From assembly GCA_947642745.1 (NCBI GenBank), contig CANRTU010000010.1, forward strand, positions 1 through 64,000: a DNA stretch of 64,000 nucleotides, in the 5' to 3' direction. This DNA comes from an uncultured Eubacterium sp. (lineage in GTDB: Bacteria; Bacillota; Clostridia; Lachnospirales; Lachnospiraceae). This document shows, piece after piece, positions 16,634 through 26,430 of the stretch. Below the pieces are notes generated by a model, which saw only the letters and a list, made by a program, of their open reading frames with translations, was not told where the DNA came from and made no database searches. Numbering within the stretch: position 1 is the stretch's first letter; each line of letters starts with the position of its first letter. A program made the position numbers and the translations under genes.

Positions 16634-18115
16634 ATGAGTCTTACAGCACTGGGAGCTGTTGCTCTGGGAAAAAAAATCCGGGAGAGGGAAGTATCGGTAA
16701 AGGAAGCGGTGGAGGACGCCCTGGATCAGATCCGGAAAAAGGAACCAGAACTTAACAGCTTTATAACAATTGATGAGGAAGGTGCCATCAGACAGGCACA
16801 CCAGATACAGAAAAAGATAGATAACGGAACGTGTACCGGTCCCCTGGCCGGTGTACCGGCAGCCGTAAAGGATAATCTGTGTACTGCGGGAATGCTTACC
16901 ACCTGCGGGTCACGGATGCTGTCAGATTTTGTGCCGCGGTACAGCGCACAGGCGGTTCAAAACCTGAGGGACGCCGGGGCGGTGATACTGGGTAAGACAA
17001 ATATGGATGAGTTCGCCATGGGTTCCACGACGGAGACTTCCTGGTACGGGGCGGTGAAAAATCCATGGAACACAACCCATGTGCCCGGCGGCTCTTCCGG
17101 CGGGTCCTGTTCGGCGGTGGCGGCGGAAGAATGCGGTTTTGCCCTTGGCTCTGACACCGGCGGTTCCATCCGCCAGCCCAGTGCCTTCTGCGGGGTTACC
17201 GGTATAAAGCCAACTTACGGAACGGTGTCCAGATACGGACTGGTAGCCTATGCGTCTTCCCTGGACCAGATAGGACCGGTGGCAAAAAATGTAACTGACT
17301 GTGCGGCGGTACTGGAAGCCATCGCCTCCCATGATCCGAAAGATTCCACATCCATATGCAGGAAGGATACGGATTTCACCTCAGCGCTTGTGGATGATGT
17401 GAAAGGAATGCGCATCGGCATACCAGAGGATTATTTTGGGGAAGGTCTGGAGCCGCAGGTAAAAGAAGCGGTGGAGCACGCAGCCCGGGTGTTCCGGCAA
17501 AAGGGGGCGCTGGTGGAGATGACGGACCCCGGACTGACAGAATATGCGGTGCCGGCGTATTATGTCATTGCCTGTGCGGAAGCCAGTTCCAACCTGGAAC
17601 GGTTTGACGGCATTAAATACGGATATCGTGCCAGCGGATATGAAGGCCTGCATCATATGTACAAAAAAAGCCGCAGCGAAGGATTCGGGGCGGAAGTAAA
17701 GCGCAGGATCATGCTTGGATCTTTTGTACTAAGCTCCGGCTATTACGATGCGTATTATCTGAAAGCGCTGCGTACGAAAGCGCTGATCCGGCAGGCATAT
17801 GACCGGGTATTCGCCTCTTATGATATGATCCTTGGTCCGGTGGCCCCGTCTGTGGCTCCGCAACTGGGGGAAAGTCTTACGGACCCGCTGAAGATGTATC
17901 TGGGAGACATTTATACAGTTTCCGCCAATCTGGCGGGGCTTACGGCCATTTCTCTTCCGGCTGGCACGGACAGCCGGGGGCTGCCCATCGGCATACAGCT
18001 GACCGGCGACTGCTTCCAGGAGAAAAAGATTATCCGGGCGGCGTATGCCTTTGAACAGACCAGGCCGTATGTCCATTGCCCTTATGACGCAGGACAAAAA
18101 AGGAGGGCTTTCTGA
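16634..18115 (+). CDS. gatA: Asp/Glu-tRNA amidotransferase subunit A
   Basis: The 493-aa amidase-signature enzyme releases ammonia from glutamine for tRNA amidation. The catalytic Lys lies in AAVKDN (near residue 80), and the Gly/Ser-rich signature GGSSGGSCSAVAAEECGFALGSDTGGSIRQP (stated as positions about 154-184) holds the cis-Ser and the nucleophile Ser. Segment GVTGIKPTYGTVSRYGL is typical of GatA. It follows gatC by 30 bases with an AGGAGGA ribosome site, and its stop codon overlaps the gatB start (TGATG). Confidence 0.96.
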   Translation: MSLTALGAVALGKKIREREVSVKEAVEDALDQIRKKEPELNSFITIDEEGAIRQAHQIQKKIDNGTCTGPLAGVPAAVKDNLCTAGMLTTCGSRMLSDFVPRYSAQAVQNLRDAGAVILGKTNMDEFAMGSTTETSWYGAVKNPWNTTHVPGGSSGGSCSAVAAEECGFALGSDTGGSIRQPSAFCGVTGIKPTYGTVSRYGLVAYASSLDQIGPVAKNVTDCAAVLEAIASHDPKDSTSICRKDTDFTSALVDDVKGMRIGIPEDYFGEGLEPQVKEAVEHAARVFRQKGALVEMTDPGLTEYAVPAYYVIACAEASSNLERFDGIKYGYRASGYEGLHHMYKKSRSEGFGAEVKRRIMLGSFVLSSGYYDAYYLKALRTKALIRQAYDRVFASYDMILGPVAPSVAPQLGESLTDPLKMYLGDIYTVSANLAGLTAISLPAGTDSRGLPIGIQLTGDCFQEKKIIRAAYAFEQTRPYVHCPYDAGQKRRAF

Positions 18116-19572
18116 TGAAAGAAATCAAGGAGTTTGAAACGGTCATAGGTCTGGAAGTTCATGTAGAGCTGGCCACAGACACAAAGATTTTCTGCGGATG
18201 CTCTACGGCGTTTGGCGCAAAACCAAATACCCAGACCTGTCCGGTCTGTACCGGAATGCCGGGAGCCCTTCCGGTTCTGAACAGGCAGGTGGTGGAATAT
18301 GCGGCGGCAGTGGGGCTGGCGTTAAACGGTACGATTACACCGTACTGTAAATTTGACCGTAAAAATTATTTCTATCCGGATAATCCCCAGAACTACCAGA
18401 TCTCCCAGCTGTATCTGCCCATCTGCAGGGACGGCAGGCTGGAAATCCGCACGGAAAACGGCAGTAAATGGATCGGCATTCACGAAATCCATATGGAAGA
18501 AGACGCCGGCAAGCTGGTACACGATGAAGGGGAGGATCTGTCTTATGTGGATTACAACCGGTCCGGCGTACCGCTCATTGAAATTGTGTCAGAGCCGGAC
18601 ATGCGAAGCGCCGCTGAGGTAATTGCGTATCTGGAAAAACTGCGTACGATTATCCGTTATCTGGGCGCTTCCGACTGCCGGCTGCAGGAGGGCTCCATGC
18701 GGGCGGATGTGAATCTGTCGCTCAGGCCTTCTGGCAGTACGGGAATGGGTACCAGGACAGAGATGAAAAACCTGAACTCTTTCAAAGCCATTTCCAGGGC
18801 CATAGCCCATGAGACAGACCGGCAGGCGGATATTCTGTTATCCGGCGGCATGGTGGCCAGGGAGACCAGGCGCTGGGATGATACAAAGGGCTGTTCTTTT
18901 TCAATGCGGTCCAAAGAGGACGCACAGGATTACCGCTATTTTCCGGAACCGGATCTGGTGCCGGTTTTTATCAGCGGGGAATGGCTGGAAACGATCCGTG
19001 CCGCCCAGCCGGAAATGCGGGAGGAAAAACTGGCCCGTCTGAAAGAGCGGTACGGGCTGCCGGATTATGATGCCACGATTCTTACCGCAAGCAGAAAAAT
19101 GGCGGATATGTTTGAGGCGGCCACAGCCATCTGCCAGAAACCAAAGAAGGTGTCCAACTGGCTGATGGGAGAAACAATGCGGCTGTTACATGAAAATGGA
19201 ATGGAACCGGAAGACATCTCCTTTTCTCCAGAGCATCTGGCAAAGCTGACAGATCTGGCGGATTCTGGCGGGCTGTCTAATACCGTGGCTAAAGAAGTGT
19301 TTGAAAAAGTGTTTTATGAAGATGCGGACCCGGAAGTCTATGCGCAGGAGCATGGACTGAAGGCGGAGCATGATGAGGAAAAACTGCGCAGTGTGATCGC
19401 GCAGGTAATGGAGCGCAACTGCGGACCTGTGAAAGACTATCAGAACGGAAAGAAAAAGGCGCTGGGATTTCTGGTGGGACAGACGATGAAAGAAATGAAA
19501 GGCCGGGCAAATCCGGGAATGGTGAACCGGATTCTGCAGGAAATGCTGGACAACGCAGACAGCTGTATCTGA
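18115..19572 (+). CDS. gatB: Asp/Glu-tRNA amidotransferase subunit B
   Basis: The 485-aa subunit binds the misacylated tRNA and performs the kinase and transamidation steps. Diagnostic segments include ETVIGLEVHVEL at the N-terminus, a zinc-site pattern with Cys residues in IFCGCS and CPVCTGMPGALP, DRKNYFYPDNPQNYQISQ, and the GatB/Yqey domain at the C-terminus (about 335-485). Start and stop fit the family length. It is translationally coupled to gatA and is the last gene before a terminator. Confidence 0.96.
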   Translation: MKEIKEFETVIGLEVHVELATDTKIFCGCSTAFGAKPNTQTCPVCTGMPGALPVLNRQVVEYAAAVGLALNGTITPYCKFDRKNYFYPDNPQNYQISQLYLPICRDGRLEIRTENGSKWIGIHEIHMEEDAGKLVHDEGEDLSYVDYNRSGVPLIEIVSEPDMRSAAEVIAYLEKLRTIIRYLGASDCRLQEGSMRADVNLSLRPSGSTGMGTRTEMKNLNSFKAISRAIAHETDRQADILLSGGMVARETRRWDDTKGCSFSMRSKEDAQDYRYFPEPDLVPVFISGEWLETIRAAQPEMREEKLARLKERYGLPDYDATILTASRKMADMFEAATAICQKPKKVSNWLMGETMRLLHENGMEPEDISFSPEHLAKLTDLADSGGLSNTVAKEVFEKVFYEDADPEVYAQEHGLKAEHDEEKLRSVIAQVMERNCGPVKDYQNGKKKALGFLVGQTMKEMKGRANPGMVNRILQEMLDNADSCI

Positions 19573-19662
19573 CAGGCAGAACTTTTCAGATGGTGGCGGC
19601 TGTCTGGATGTGAGTGGCGGGAATGAGTCCCGGACACGATCTGGAAGCGGCTATACAAATAT

Positions 19663-19706
19663 AAAATCAGCGGGAAAGCCGGTCAGGGTTTTCCCGCTGA
19701 TTTTTT
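19663..19706 (+). terminator. Terminator of the aspS-gatCAB operon
   Basis: A perfect 15-bp stem (19663-19677 with 19690-19704) flanked by an A-run on one side and a T-run on the other. It can stop the operon and, in the other direction, transcripts from the convergent HxlR gene. Confidence 0.9.
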
Positions 19707-19746
19707 GCTTTCATCTGGAATCCGGAGGATCGCACTGCGCCGGATA

Positions 19747-20094
19747 TTATTTTGTACATGATGCGGGGATATCCTGACTGTCCAGAAAGTCTGCGCCCCA
19801 ATGACACATGGCCTCCAGTACGGGGATGATGCTGCGCCCGAACGGGGTGAGGGAGTACAGGGTTCCCGGCGGTTTATCCGGGATAACTTCCCGGTGCAGC
19901 ATTCCGCATTCTTCCAGGCTGTGTAACTGTTGTGACAGCATTTTTGGCGTCGCTTTTGGTATCATGCGCTGCAGCTCCATGTAATGGAGCGGTTTTTCGA
20001 TCAGATACCAGAGGATAAGCGGCTTGTATTTTCCGCCGATCAGTAACAGTGTGGCTTCAACGGGACAGCTGAACTGGTCTTTTGAATATTTCAT
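19747..20094 (-). CDS. HxlR-family winged-helix transcriptional regulator
   Basis: The 115-aa protein has the MarR/HxlR fold: CPVEATLLLIGGKYKPLILWYL near the N-terminus, PKATPKMLSQQLHSLEECGML as the recognition helix and wing, and a C-terminal helix LEAMCHWGADF. The leading Cys in CPV is the conserved redox- or electrophile-sensing Cys of many HxlR members. The start at 20094 was preferred over the upstream codon at 20163 because residues encoded before it do not belong to the family, and an AAGGAG ribosome site lies upstream on the minus strand (near 20108-20114). No divergent target gene is immediately adjacent, so its regulon is unknown. Confidence 0.88.
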   Translation of the reverse strand: MKYSKDQFSCPVEATLLLIGGKYKPLILWYLIEKPLHYMELQRMIPKATPKMLSQQLHSLEECGMLHREVIPDKPPGTLYSLTPFGRSIIPVLEAMCHWGADFLDSQDIPASCTK

Positions 20095-20373
20095 TCTGTG
20101 TAAACACTCCTTTTTATATCTGCCTTTTGGGAAGTGAAAGTCTGATTCTGAAACAGGAATCATGATTGTGCCATATGTCCAGTATAAATCACAAAGAAAG
20201 TATTTGCTACTATGGATTTACCGGATGTTCGAAAGAAGTGTGAATCTGCCAGGGCGCATGGCTGGGAAAGGGGAAAATCCCATGCAGTCGGAGCGCTGTA
20301 TACAATGATTCTGTTACTTTTACGAAGAGGGAGTCTTTTACAGGCGTGGAGCCGTAAAGACTGATTTTGTTAC

Positions 20374-20430
20374 TTGCATAAACAAGAGTAAACAATTATA
20401 ATAAAATGTAAACAGGAACAAACAATTATA
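20374..20430 (+). promoter_or_regulatory. Promoter with two 23-bp direct repeats, probable DeoR operator
   Basis: TTGCAT (20374-20379), 17 bases and TATAAT (20397-20402) form the promoter. Two direct repeats of type TAAACAnnAnYAAACAATTATA end at 20400 and 20430, exactly 30 bases apart, so they lie on nearly the same helix face. The first overlaps the spacer and -10. Such repeats upstream of a DeoR-family gene suggest autorepression. Confidence 0.7.
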
Positions 20431-20451
20431 TATTCAAAAGAGGTGTCTGCA

Positions 20452-21234
20452 ATGTTTATGGAAGAACGGCAGAAGGAAATTATCAGAAAAGTAAATGAGA
20501 CAGGGCGGATACTGGTATCGGAAATCCAGGAATTGTACCAGGTGTCTGCGGACTGTGCAAGACGGGATTTAAGGGTACTGGAGAGCAGAGGATTGCTGCG
20601 AAGGACCCATGGAGGCGCTATTGCGGCTGATTCAGATGACCGTTATCCATCCTTAACTTACAATCCGTCAGATGTAAAAGAAATTAAGGCGGATTATCTG
20701 GCGGTTGCCAAAAGAGCGGTTACCTATATTAATAGAAGGGATGTCATTTATCTGACATCATCCCTGACCGGGTATTATATGGCTGAAAATCTGCCGGAAG
20801 ATCTGCCAGTGACCGTATTGACGAATTCTGTTACCATTGCGTATTTGCTGCGGACAAAAATGAATGTATCAGTCATTATGCTGGGAGGGGAGATGTCCCA
20901 TCGTGGCCACTGCCATGATTTTTATACGATTTCCATGGTGAAAAATATACGGACAGATAAGGCGTTTCTGTCGCATACGGCATTAACCCCGGATTTTGGA
21001 GCATCCATTCATGATCCTGCCGGTGTGGAATTCGCAAAAGCGGTTATGGCGGGCAGCGCCATGAAAATCGGGTTATATCCGTCCGGGAAGACAGGCAGGT
21101 ATTCCATTCATGCGGTGTGCCGCATGGAAGAGTATGATCTGGTGATTACGGACCAGAATGTATCCGGGGAGTTTCTGAAACAGGCGAAAGAACTGGGAGT
21201 AGCTGTAGAAACAGCTGTCGTGGAAGGAGAATGA
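20452..21234 (+). CDS. DeoR-family transcriptional regulator
   Basis: The 260-aa protein has the DeoR helix-turn-helix at the N-terminus (ERQKEIIRKVNETGRI, then SADCARRDLRVLESRGLLRRTHGGA) and a DeoR C-terminal sensor domain of the phosphosugar-isomerase-like fold (about 75-255). Relatives respond to phosphorylated sugars. The start at 20452 follows AAAGAGGTG (20437-20445). The next gene begins four bases after its stop codon and encodes a kinase-like protein, so the pair probably forms an operon, perhaps for control of a sugar pathway. The direct-repeat operator lies just upstream. Confidence 0.88.
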   Translation: MFMEERQKEIIRKVNETGRILVSEIQELYQVSADCARRDLRVLESRGLLRRTHGGAIAADSDDRYPSLTYNPSDVKEIKADYLAVAKRAVTYINRRDVIYLTSSLTGYYMAENLPEDLPVTVLTNSVTIAYLLRTKMNVSVIMLGGEMSHRGHCHDFYTISMVKNIRTDKAFLSHTALTPDFGASIHDPAGVEFAKAVMAGSAMKIGLYPSGKTGRYSIHAVCRMEEYDLVITDQNVSGEFLKQAKELGVAVETAVVEGE

Positions 21235-21238
21235 ACGC

Positions 21239-21853
21239 ATGTACTGCATATTAGTGACGGGAATACCGGCGGCGGGAAAGAGTACTCTGGCGGCAGCAGT
21301 GGCAGAAAAGCTGGGGCTGCCTTTGATTTCAAAAGATGCGGTCAAGGAACTGCTGTTTGATTTTGTGGGTTTCCGGTCAAGACAGGAGAAAGTAAAGCTG
21401 GGTACTGCCAGTATGGAAATTATGTACAAGGTTGCGGGAGAGCTGATGAAAGCCGGACAGCCTTTTATACTGGAAAATAATTTTGAATATTCGTCTGAGC
21501 CGGGACTGAAAGCTCTTCTGGAAAAATACAGCTATTTTGTACTGACCATTACTTTAACAGGTGACTACAAAGTAATTTATCAGCGTTTTCTGGAACGGGA
21601 AAGCAGTCCCGAAAGACACAGGGGACATGTGGTAAATGACTGCTATCCGCAGAAAACAGAAAGCGGAAGCAGGCGCAGACCGGCGGCTATCTCTTATGAT
21701 AGCTACATACAGGGGATTAAACAAAGAGGTTTTGACGCTTTTACCGCCGGCGGACGGCAGATCAGAGTAGATACAACTGATTTTTGCAAAGTGGATATGG
21801 AACAATTAGTCTCGCAGATACTGGCATGGAGGGAAGGGATTGTGGAGGGCTGA
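21239..21853 (+). CDS. P-loop kinase-like ATPase (AAA_33 type)
   Basis: The 204-aa protein begins with LVTGIPAAGKST, a Walker A motif at about residues 6-15, followed by LISKDAVKELL, typical of AAA_33 kinases that phosphorylate small molecules. It is tightly coupled to the DeoR regulator, with a 4-base gap and a GGAGAATGA ribosome site. The substrate is not evident. A zeta-toxin relationship by fold is possible, but no antitoxin gene is adjacent and the operon partner is a metabolic regulator, so a small-molecule or sugar kinase is more likely. Confidence 0.7.
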   Translation: MYCILVTGIPAAGKSTLAAAVAEKLGLPLISKDAVKELLFDFVGFRSRQEKVKLGTASMEIMYKVAGELMKAGQPFILENNFEYSSEPGLKALLEKYSYFVLTITLTGDYKVIYQRFLERESSPERHRGHVVNDCYPQKTESGSRRRPAAISYDSYIQGIKQRGFDAFTAGGRQIRVDTTDFCKVDMEQLVSQILAWREGIVEG

Positions 21854-22071
21854 CCGCATCCGGCGGCAGAGACGGCCTTAATGCCGCCGAAACTGCATAC
21901 TGGTCCGTGCGGCGGGGCGTGTGGGACGGGTTTTTACAGTGTTCTGGTAAAAGCAGGATATTTAATGTGGCTCATACCGGTTGTAAAGGAAATGCAAAGC
22001 TGTTATAATAAATAAAAACGCATCCGGCGCTGACGGATGTGTAATATTTTCCTGATAAAAAGGAATTACAG

Positions 22072-23004
22072 ATGGAGAAAGAAAAAAATACAGAAAACAC
22101 AGGGGAAGCGGGAACGGGCCAGGACATCCAGTGGCATCCGGCCTTTGTGTCCGCCATGAACCTGGAATTTGCGGAAAACCGGAAGGACCTCGTCTTTGAG
22201 CGTGAACACAACCTGAACACGAAGCCGCTGGAAATAGACCTTCTGATAAAAAAAGAAGCGGATGCGTGTATCCGCAACGAGATCGGCCATTTTTTCCGGA
22301 AATACAACATACTGGAATACAAGGCGCCGGGGGACCGGCTGGACGTGGACTCGTATTACAAAGCCACGGCATACGGATGCCTGTACAAGACACATGGGGA
22401 GACCGTGGATGGCAGAAAGGCTGGGGAGATCACGGTGTCGCTGTTAAGGTACGCAAGGCCGGAAGGGCTGTTGCGGTATTTTGCGCAGGAGGGGACCACC
22501 GTGGAGGAGACGGGGAACGGGATTTACCGTCTGTCAGGGAAGCGGATCCTGTTCCCGACGCAGGTGGTGGTGATACGTGAACTGCCGGAAGAAACCCATG
22601 CGAGCCTGCGTGTGCTGGCCAGGAAACCCCGGCGGGAGGACGTCGGAAGGTTCCTGGGGATCATGCGGAAACTGACGGGGAAAGCGGAACGTGAATATGC
22701 CCAGTCCGTGCTGGAGGTGGTACTGTCTGCAGACAGGAAATGGGCGGAAAAGCAGAGAGGAGGGGAAGATATGGGACCAGTACTGGCGGAGATCATGGAG
22801 CCTGAACTGCGTGAGGCAGAGAAAAAAGGAATGGCAAAAGGAATCGAAGAAGGAATGGCAAAAGGAATCGAAGAAGGAATGGCACAGGGAATCCGTGGAA
22901 CGGTGAATATACTGCGGGGATTCGGCCTGGGTCATGCGGAGATAAGGGAAGCTGTCATGAGACAGTATGGATTATCCGGGGAAGAAACCGAAAAGTTTTT
23001 ATAA
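22072..23004 (+). CDS. PD-(D/E)XK nuclease-like protein with C-terminal repeats
   Basis: The 310-aa protein has a PD-(D/E)XK-type core: PLEIDLLI with D56, and ILEYKAPGD with E82-x-K84, preceded by a start motif in WHPAF. The layout resembles Rpn/PDDEXK families that are abundant and often multi-copy in Lachnospiraceae. The C-terminus has the repeated motif KGMAKGIEEGMAKGIEEG, encoded by two identical 24-bp units plus a partial one near 22829-22890. Such GxxEG repeats are common at the ends of Rpn-like proteins. Function (DNA or RNA cleavage, recombination) is unproven. The ribosome site AAAAAGGAA precedes ATG 22072. It sits at the edge of a decayed region, consistent with accessory DNA. Confidence 0.65.
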   Translation: MEKEKNTENTGEAGTGQDIQWHPAFVSAMNLEFAENRKDLVFEREHNLNTKPLEIDLLIKKEADACIRNEIGHFFRKYNILEYKAPGDRLDVDSYYKATAYGCLYKTHGETVDGRKAGEITVSLLRYARPEGLLRYFAQEGTTVEETGNGIYRLSGKRILFPTQVVVIRELPEETHASLRVLARKPRREDVGRFLGIMRKLTGKAEREYAQSVLEVVLSADRKWAEKQRGGEDMGPVLAEIMEPELREAEKKGMAKGIEEGMAKGIEEGMAQGIRGTVNILRGFGLGHAEIREAVMRQYGLSGEETEKFL

Positions 23005-23071
23005 ATTTAAAGTAAGTTACCGGCAGGCTGTGAAATGCATGCTGTGATGGAAAGCGCAGGGATAGGAAGAT

Positions 23072-25330
23072 ATGGCTATAAATCAGAAAATACCATGGGA
23101 TCTGCATATGTCTGTATTGCTGCTGGATACCTGGCTGCGGATAGAGTCGGGCATGGTTACACGAAAAGAAGCAGTGGCAGGACTTTCTGATCTGCTGCAA
23201 AAAAGAGCGGCCAGGGCAGGTAACGGTTCCATGGATGTATACCGCAACCAGAATGTGATCAGTATACAGATTGACAATATGGCATATGCGGCTACAGACG
23301 GAAAAAAAGGAATGACGTGCAGAACAGAAAGTTTTCATGAAGCAGTCAGACTCTGGCGGGCGGACAAAAAACGTTATCATGCTGTCTTAAATGAAGCGAA
23401 AGGGATACCGGATCAAAGCAGCCGGACCGGCAGAAAACCTTTTATAGAATGGATGCAGAAACAGGGGGCAGATCCGGCGTCCATTATAAGCTGTGTGCTG
23501 GCTGTTGAAAAATGCGGGGCGTTTGCCAGTAAACAGGGATTATTTTCTGGAAATATCATGGAGACAGGCAGTCCCGCCAGGGCAGACAGGCTTTACCAGG
23601 ATCTGCTGGGTAATGAAGCGTTTACAGCCTGGAATGCCGCACAGTCGGACCGGTGCCGGATGGCCCTGGAGCAATATGTGGGGTTTTGTCATGCGTGTGC
23701 CCTGCAGGAGCAGGAACAGCTGCTGGAGAAAAGAGCCCGTGATGCTGGTAAAGGAACATCCGGTATTGCGGCGGCGTCCGGACAGATACAAAGACAGCCG
23801 GTTCCTTCTGGGGATGGGGGAGCAACGGCTTCTGCTACAGAGGGTAACAGTCAGCCGGATCAGACAAAAGCCGGAGAAACAATTGAAAAAACAGAAAGCA
23901 GTGACCCGGAAGAAAAAGCGGATAAAAAGCGGACTGGTGCGTCGGGCGTACAGCAGTCCATGCGTCCGGCCGCAGAAGACAGCATACAGAACGGGACAGA
24001 CCACAAGGAACACCCGGAAGATCCGGCCGGTTCACCGGATGAAACCGGAGAGACGAAAAATTTAGCCAGGGCGCCACAGCCGGATGAAACGGTACCGGAT
24101 GAAGCGCCGCAGGGACAGGCACAGACAGGTCTTATGGATGAAATCCATACAAAGATAAAAGATACATTCCGCACAGGGGCCACCTGTATCTGTCTGGAGC
24201 CGCTTCTGCGGATGTATGAGACACGTCTGGCAGAAGAACTGCGGATTACCAGCGAAAATGATTTAATGGAACGGCTGCTGAAGATGTCCGGCAGCGGACT
24301 GTGCGGTCAGGATGGATATATCTATATGCCGGAGAAAAAACCGTACACAAAGCAGGATGTGATTCATTGTCTGGGAGACTCTGCCCTGCCGCTGACGTAT
24401 CAGCAGATAGAGGAAAAACTGTGGTATCTTCCGCCAGAACAGATCACAAACGGACTGGAAGAGGCGGCGGCCATTGTAAAGGTGGATACAGACATTTATT
24501 TTTATGCGCCGAATCTGCCAGTAGGAGCTAATGAGCTGCGGGAGATTACAATGCTGGTAAAACGCCAGCTTATGCAAAAGAAGTTTATGACCGATACAGA
24601 ACTGAAAACACTGTTCGACAGCCATTGTCCGGCAGCGGCCAGCCGCATAAAAGGGTTTACGGTATGGGGATTTCGCAATGCGCTCGGATACCTGCTGAAA
24701 AATTTATTTTCTTTCCGGGGCGGGATTATCACAGAATTTGGCAAAAAAGCCGATATGTCAGAAGTATTTGCCCAGTTCGGACGGGAGCATGAACGTCTCT
24801 CAATAAAAGAAATAAAAGCCTTTGCGTCGGAAGCGGACTGTGATGTGGACTGGGATGCACTGCGGCGTGAGATGATACGTATCTCTGAAACAGAATTTTT
24901 GCGTAATGACCAGCTTGTGTTTGATACAGCCGCTATTGACGCTGCGCTGGAAATATGTTGCCCGGATTCCTATATACCGGTGAAAAGCGGGGAACCATAC
25001 CAGCATTTTCCAGTTATGCGGGTGGAATGGAATGGTTTTTTACTGGAAAGTTATGTCTGGCGTTTCAGCGGCGTGTTTCGCCTTGTGCATACAGAGTTTG
25101 CCACGGACGACTGCTGCGGGGTAATTGTCCGCAAAGATACGCCGTTTGTGGATTATAAGGATGTGGCGGTGGATTTTCTTGCGCATTCCGACGCCTGGGG
25201 AGGGGAAGAAGAGGCATTGTGGCTGCTCGTAGAGCAGGGATACCAGAACGAGGAAATTTATCCGGATACCGGACAGGTGATACAGGAAGCAAAATTCCAG
25301 CGGGCGCTGTTAAAGAATGTGGAAGATTAA
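23072..25330 (+). CDS. Large protein of unknown function, paralogue of 42833-44692
   Basis: The 752-aa protein is not recognised. Three regions are visible: an N-terminal domain (about 1-115) starting WDLHMSVLLLDTWLRIESG with a later ISIQIDNMAYAA; a second conserved block (about 115-215) with ISCVLAVEKCGAF and LYQDLLGNEAF; a low-complexity acidic linker (about 220-345); and a C-terminal region (about 350-752) that includes LRNDQLVFD, FLLESYVWRFS and VDFLAHSDAWGG. The last three blocks recur in the 631-aa protein 17 kb away, which lacks the first domain. It appears soluble, without signal peptide or membrane helix. GATAGGAAGAT upstream may be the ribosome site. Confidence 0.75.
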   Translation: MAINQKIPWDLHMSVLLLDTWLRIESGMVTRKEAVAGLSDLLQKRAARAGNGSMDVYRNQNVISIQIDNMAYAATDGKKGMTCRTESFHEAVRLWRADKKRYHAVLNEAKGIPDQSSRTGRKPFIEWMQKQGADPASIISCVLAVEKCGAFASKQGLFSGNIMETGSPARADRLYQDLLGNEAFTAWNAAQSDRCRMALEQYVGFCHACALQEQEQLLEKRARDAGKGTSGIAAASGQIQRQPVPSGDGGATASATEGNSQPDQTKAGETIEKTESSDPEEKADKKRTGASGVQQSMRPAAEDSIQNGTDHKEHPEDPAGSPDETGETKNLARAPQPDETVPDEAPQGQAQTGLMDEIHTKIKDTFRTGATCICLEPLLRMYETRLAEELRITSENDLMERLLKMSGSGLCGQDGYIYMPEKKPYTKQDVIHCLGDSALPLTYQQIEEKLWYLPPEQITNGLEEAAAIVKVDTDIYFYAPNLPVGANELREITMLVKRQLMQKKFMTDTELKTLFDSHCPAAASRIKGFTVWGFRNALGYLLKNLFSFRGGIITEFGKKADMSEVFAQFGREHERLSIKEIKAFASEADCDVDWDALRREMIRISETEFLRNDQLVFDTAAIDAALEICCPDSYIPVKSGEPYQHFPVMRVEWNGFLLESYVWRFSGVFRLVHTEFATDDCCGVIVRKDTPFVDYKDVAVDFLAHSDAWGGEEEALWLLVEQGYQNEEIYPDTGQVIQEAKFQRALLKNVED

Positions 25331-25449
25331 AGAACAAAGAGCGGCCCTGATACAGATTTATCTGATTCTGAGCGGATAAAATTCCTTTACTTTCACAAAG
25401 CGCATGGTAAGCCCTCTTTCTTTCTGGTACGTCGCAGACAAAATAACCG

Positions 25450-25502
25450 TGGAGCGTGCTTGAAAAATGCTTTCTGGTATATGTACCCAAAGGGTATGAT
25501 AC
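25450..25502. repeat. Diverged repeat copy 1 (partner at 26431-26515)
   Basis: The segment TGGAGC...TTGAAAAATGCTTT and the following GTACCC...AGGGTATGAT match positions 26431-26480 with a few changes. A palindromic GTACCC/GGGTAC core is present. In the second locus the motif ATGCTTTCCGGTT...ACCCTGAAGGGCAT is duplicated in tandem with a 32-bp period (about 26449-26512). The copies lie about 980 bp apart. Confidence 0.65.
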
Positions 25503-25801
25503 ATCACCCTTTAGGGTACAAAGTGGGGAGTGCATGGCAAAAAACGGAAGTGTACTGGGCGTACATGGAGGGTTTTGTCATGTGCTGCTGGAACTGCCTG
25601 TTATAAAAACATTCTGAATACAAAACCGGTCAGGATTTATACCCTCCGGGCATTCCACCAGACATTACGGCCGCTGCACCAGGTATATTTCCCATAATTT
25701 TTTTGGCTGCCCTGCCACGATATCTTTAGTAAGCAGGCTCTGTAGTATCCGCCTGGGGCCGGATGATAACAGATACCCTGTCAGTCATTATCTTCCGGCA
25801 T

Positions 25802-26053
25802 TCAGGCAGATACGGTTAAATCTCCCTTTTCTTTCCGGATGACCTGTGTCCTGTCAGATTCATCATAATCACCAGAGGAAAGATGGTACGGGAAACGCAA
25901 TGCAATTGTATGATAGGTATCATCCTGTACTTCAACTGAATCTGGAAATGTACGTTTGTATAAACTTTCCGTGAGAACTTCCGGATCTAAAATGCGGGTC
26001 ACTAAAAAATACAATAACCTTTCTTTTGCGTACAATACGCTTCTGAATATCAC
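25802..26053 (-). pseudogene. Possible gene fragment on the minus strand
   Basis: An 83-residue open frame reads like real protein (a basic amphipathic start, then PDSVEVQDDTYHTIALRF) but has no convincing ribosome site. The reading appears to continue upstream in another frame (DDADVKSHISLRRDIQKR, about 26050-26100). This fits a frameshifted remnant of a longer gene. I do not recognise the family. Confidence 0.25.
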
Positions 26054-26430
26054 GACGCAGACTTATATGACTTTTTACGTCTGCATCATCTTTTCTTAAC
26101 TGTATCATAGGAATTCGCACAGGTTATCTGCACACATTTTTGGTGAATAACCGCTGGTTTTAATAAATCAAATTTTTCATTCTCTGTGCCATTATTTCAC
26201 CATCTGGAAAAATTCAATGAAAGCCAGTTCTCCGGACTGATCTGAAAGATTGCGGGAAATTTTTGTATTGTATGACGGCTGGTATGTTTCTTAGAACGTA
26301 TGCTTTGTAAATCTGTCAGGATTTCTGATCTTTCTTCTTACAATTCTGCTTTATCTGAGATGAAATCATTTATGAAATGAATACGGTCGTTTTGGCCGGT
26401 TACTGTGTAAACAGGAAGGTCCGCACTATC

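Noticed and set aside
21239..21853. Zeta-type toxin
   Set aside because: The fold is related, but there is no epsilon antitoxin and the gene is coupled to a DeoR metabolic regulator.
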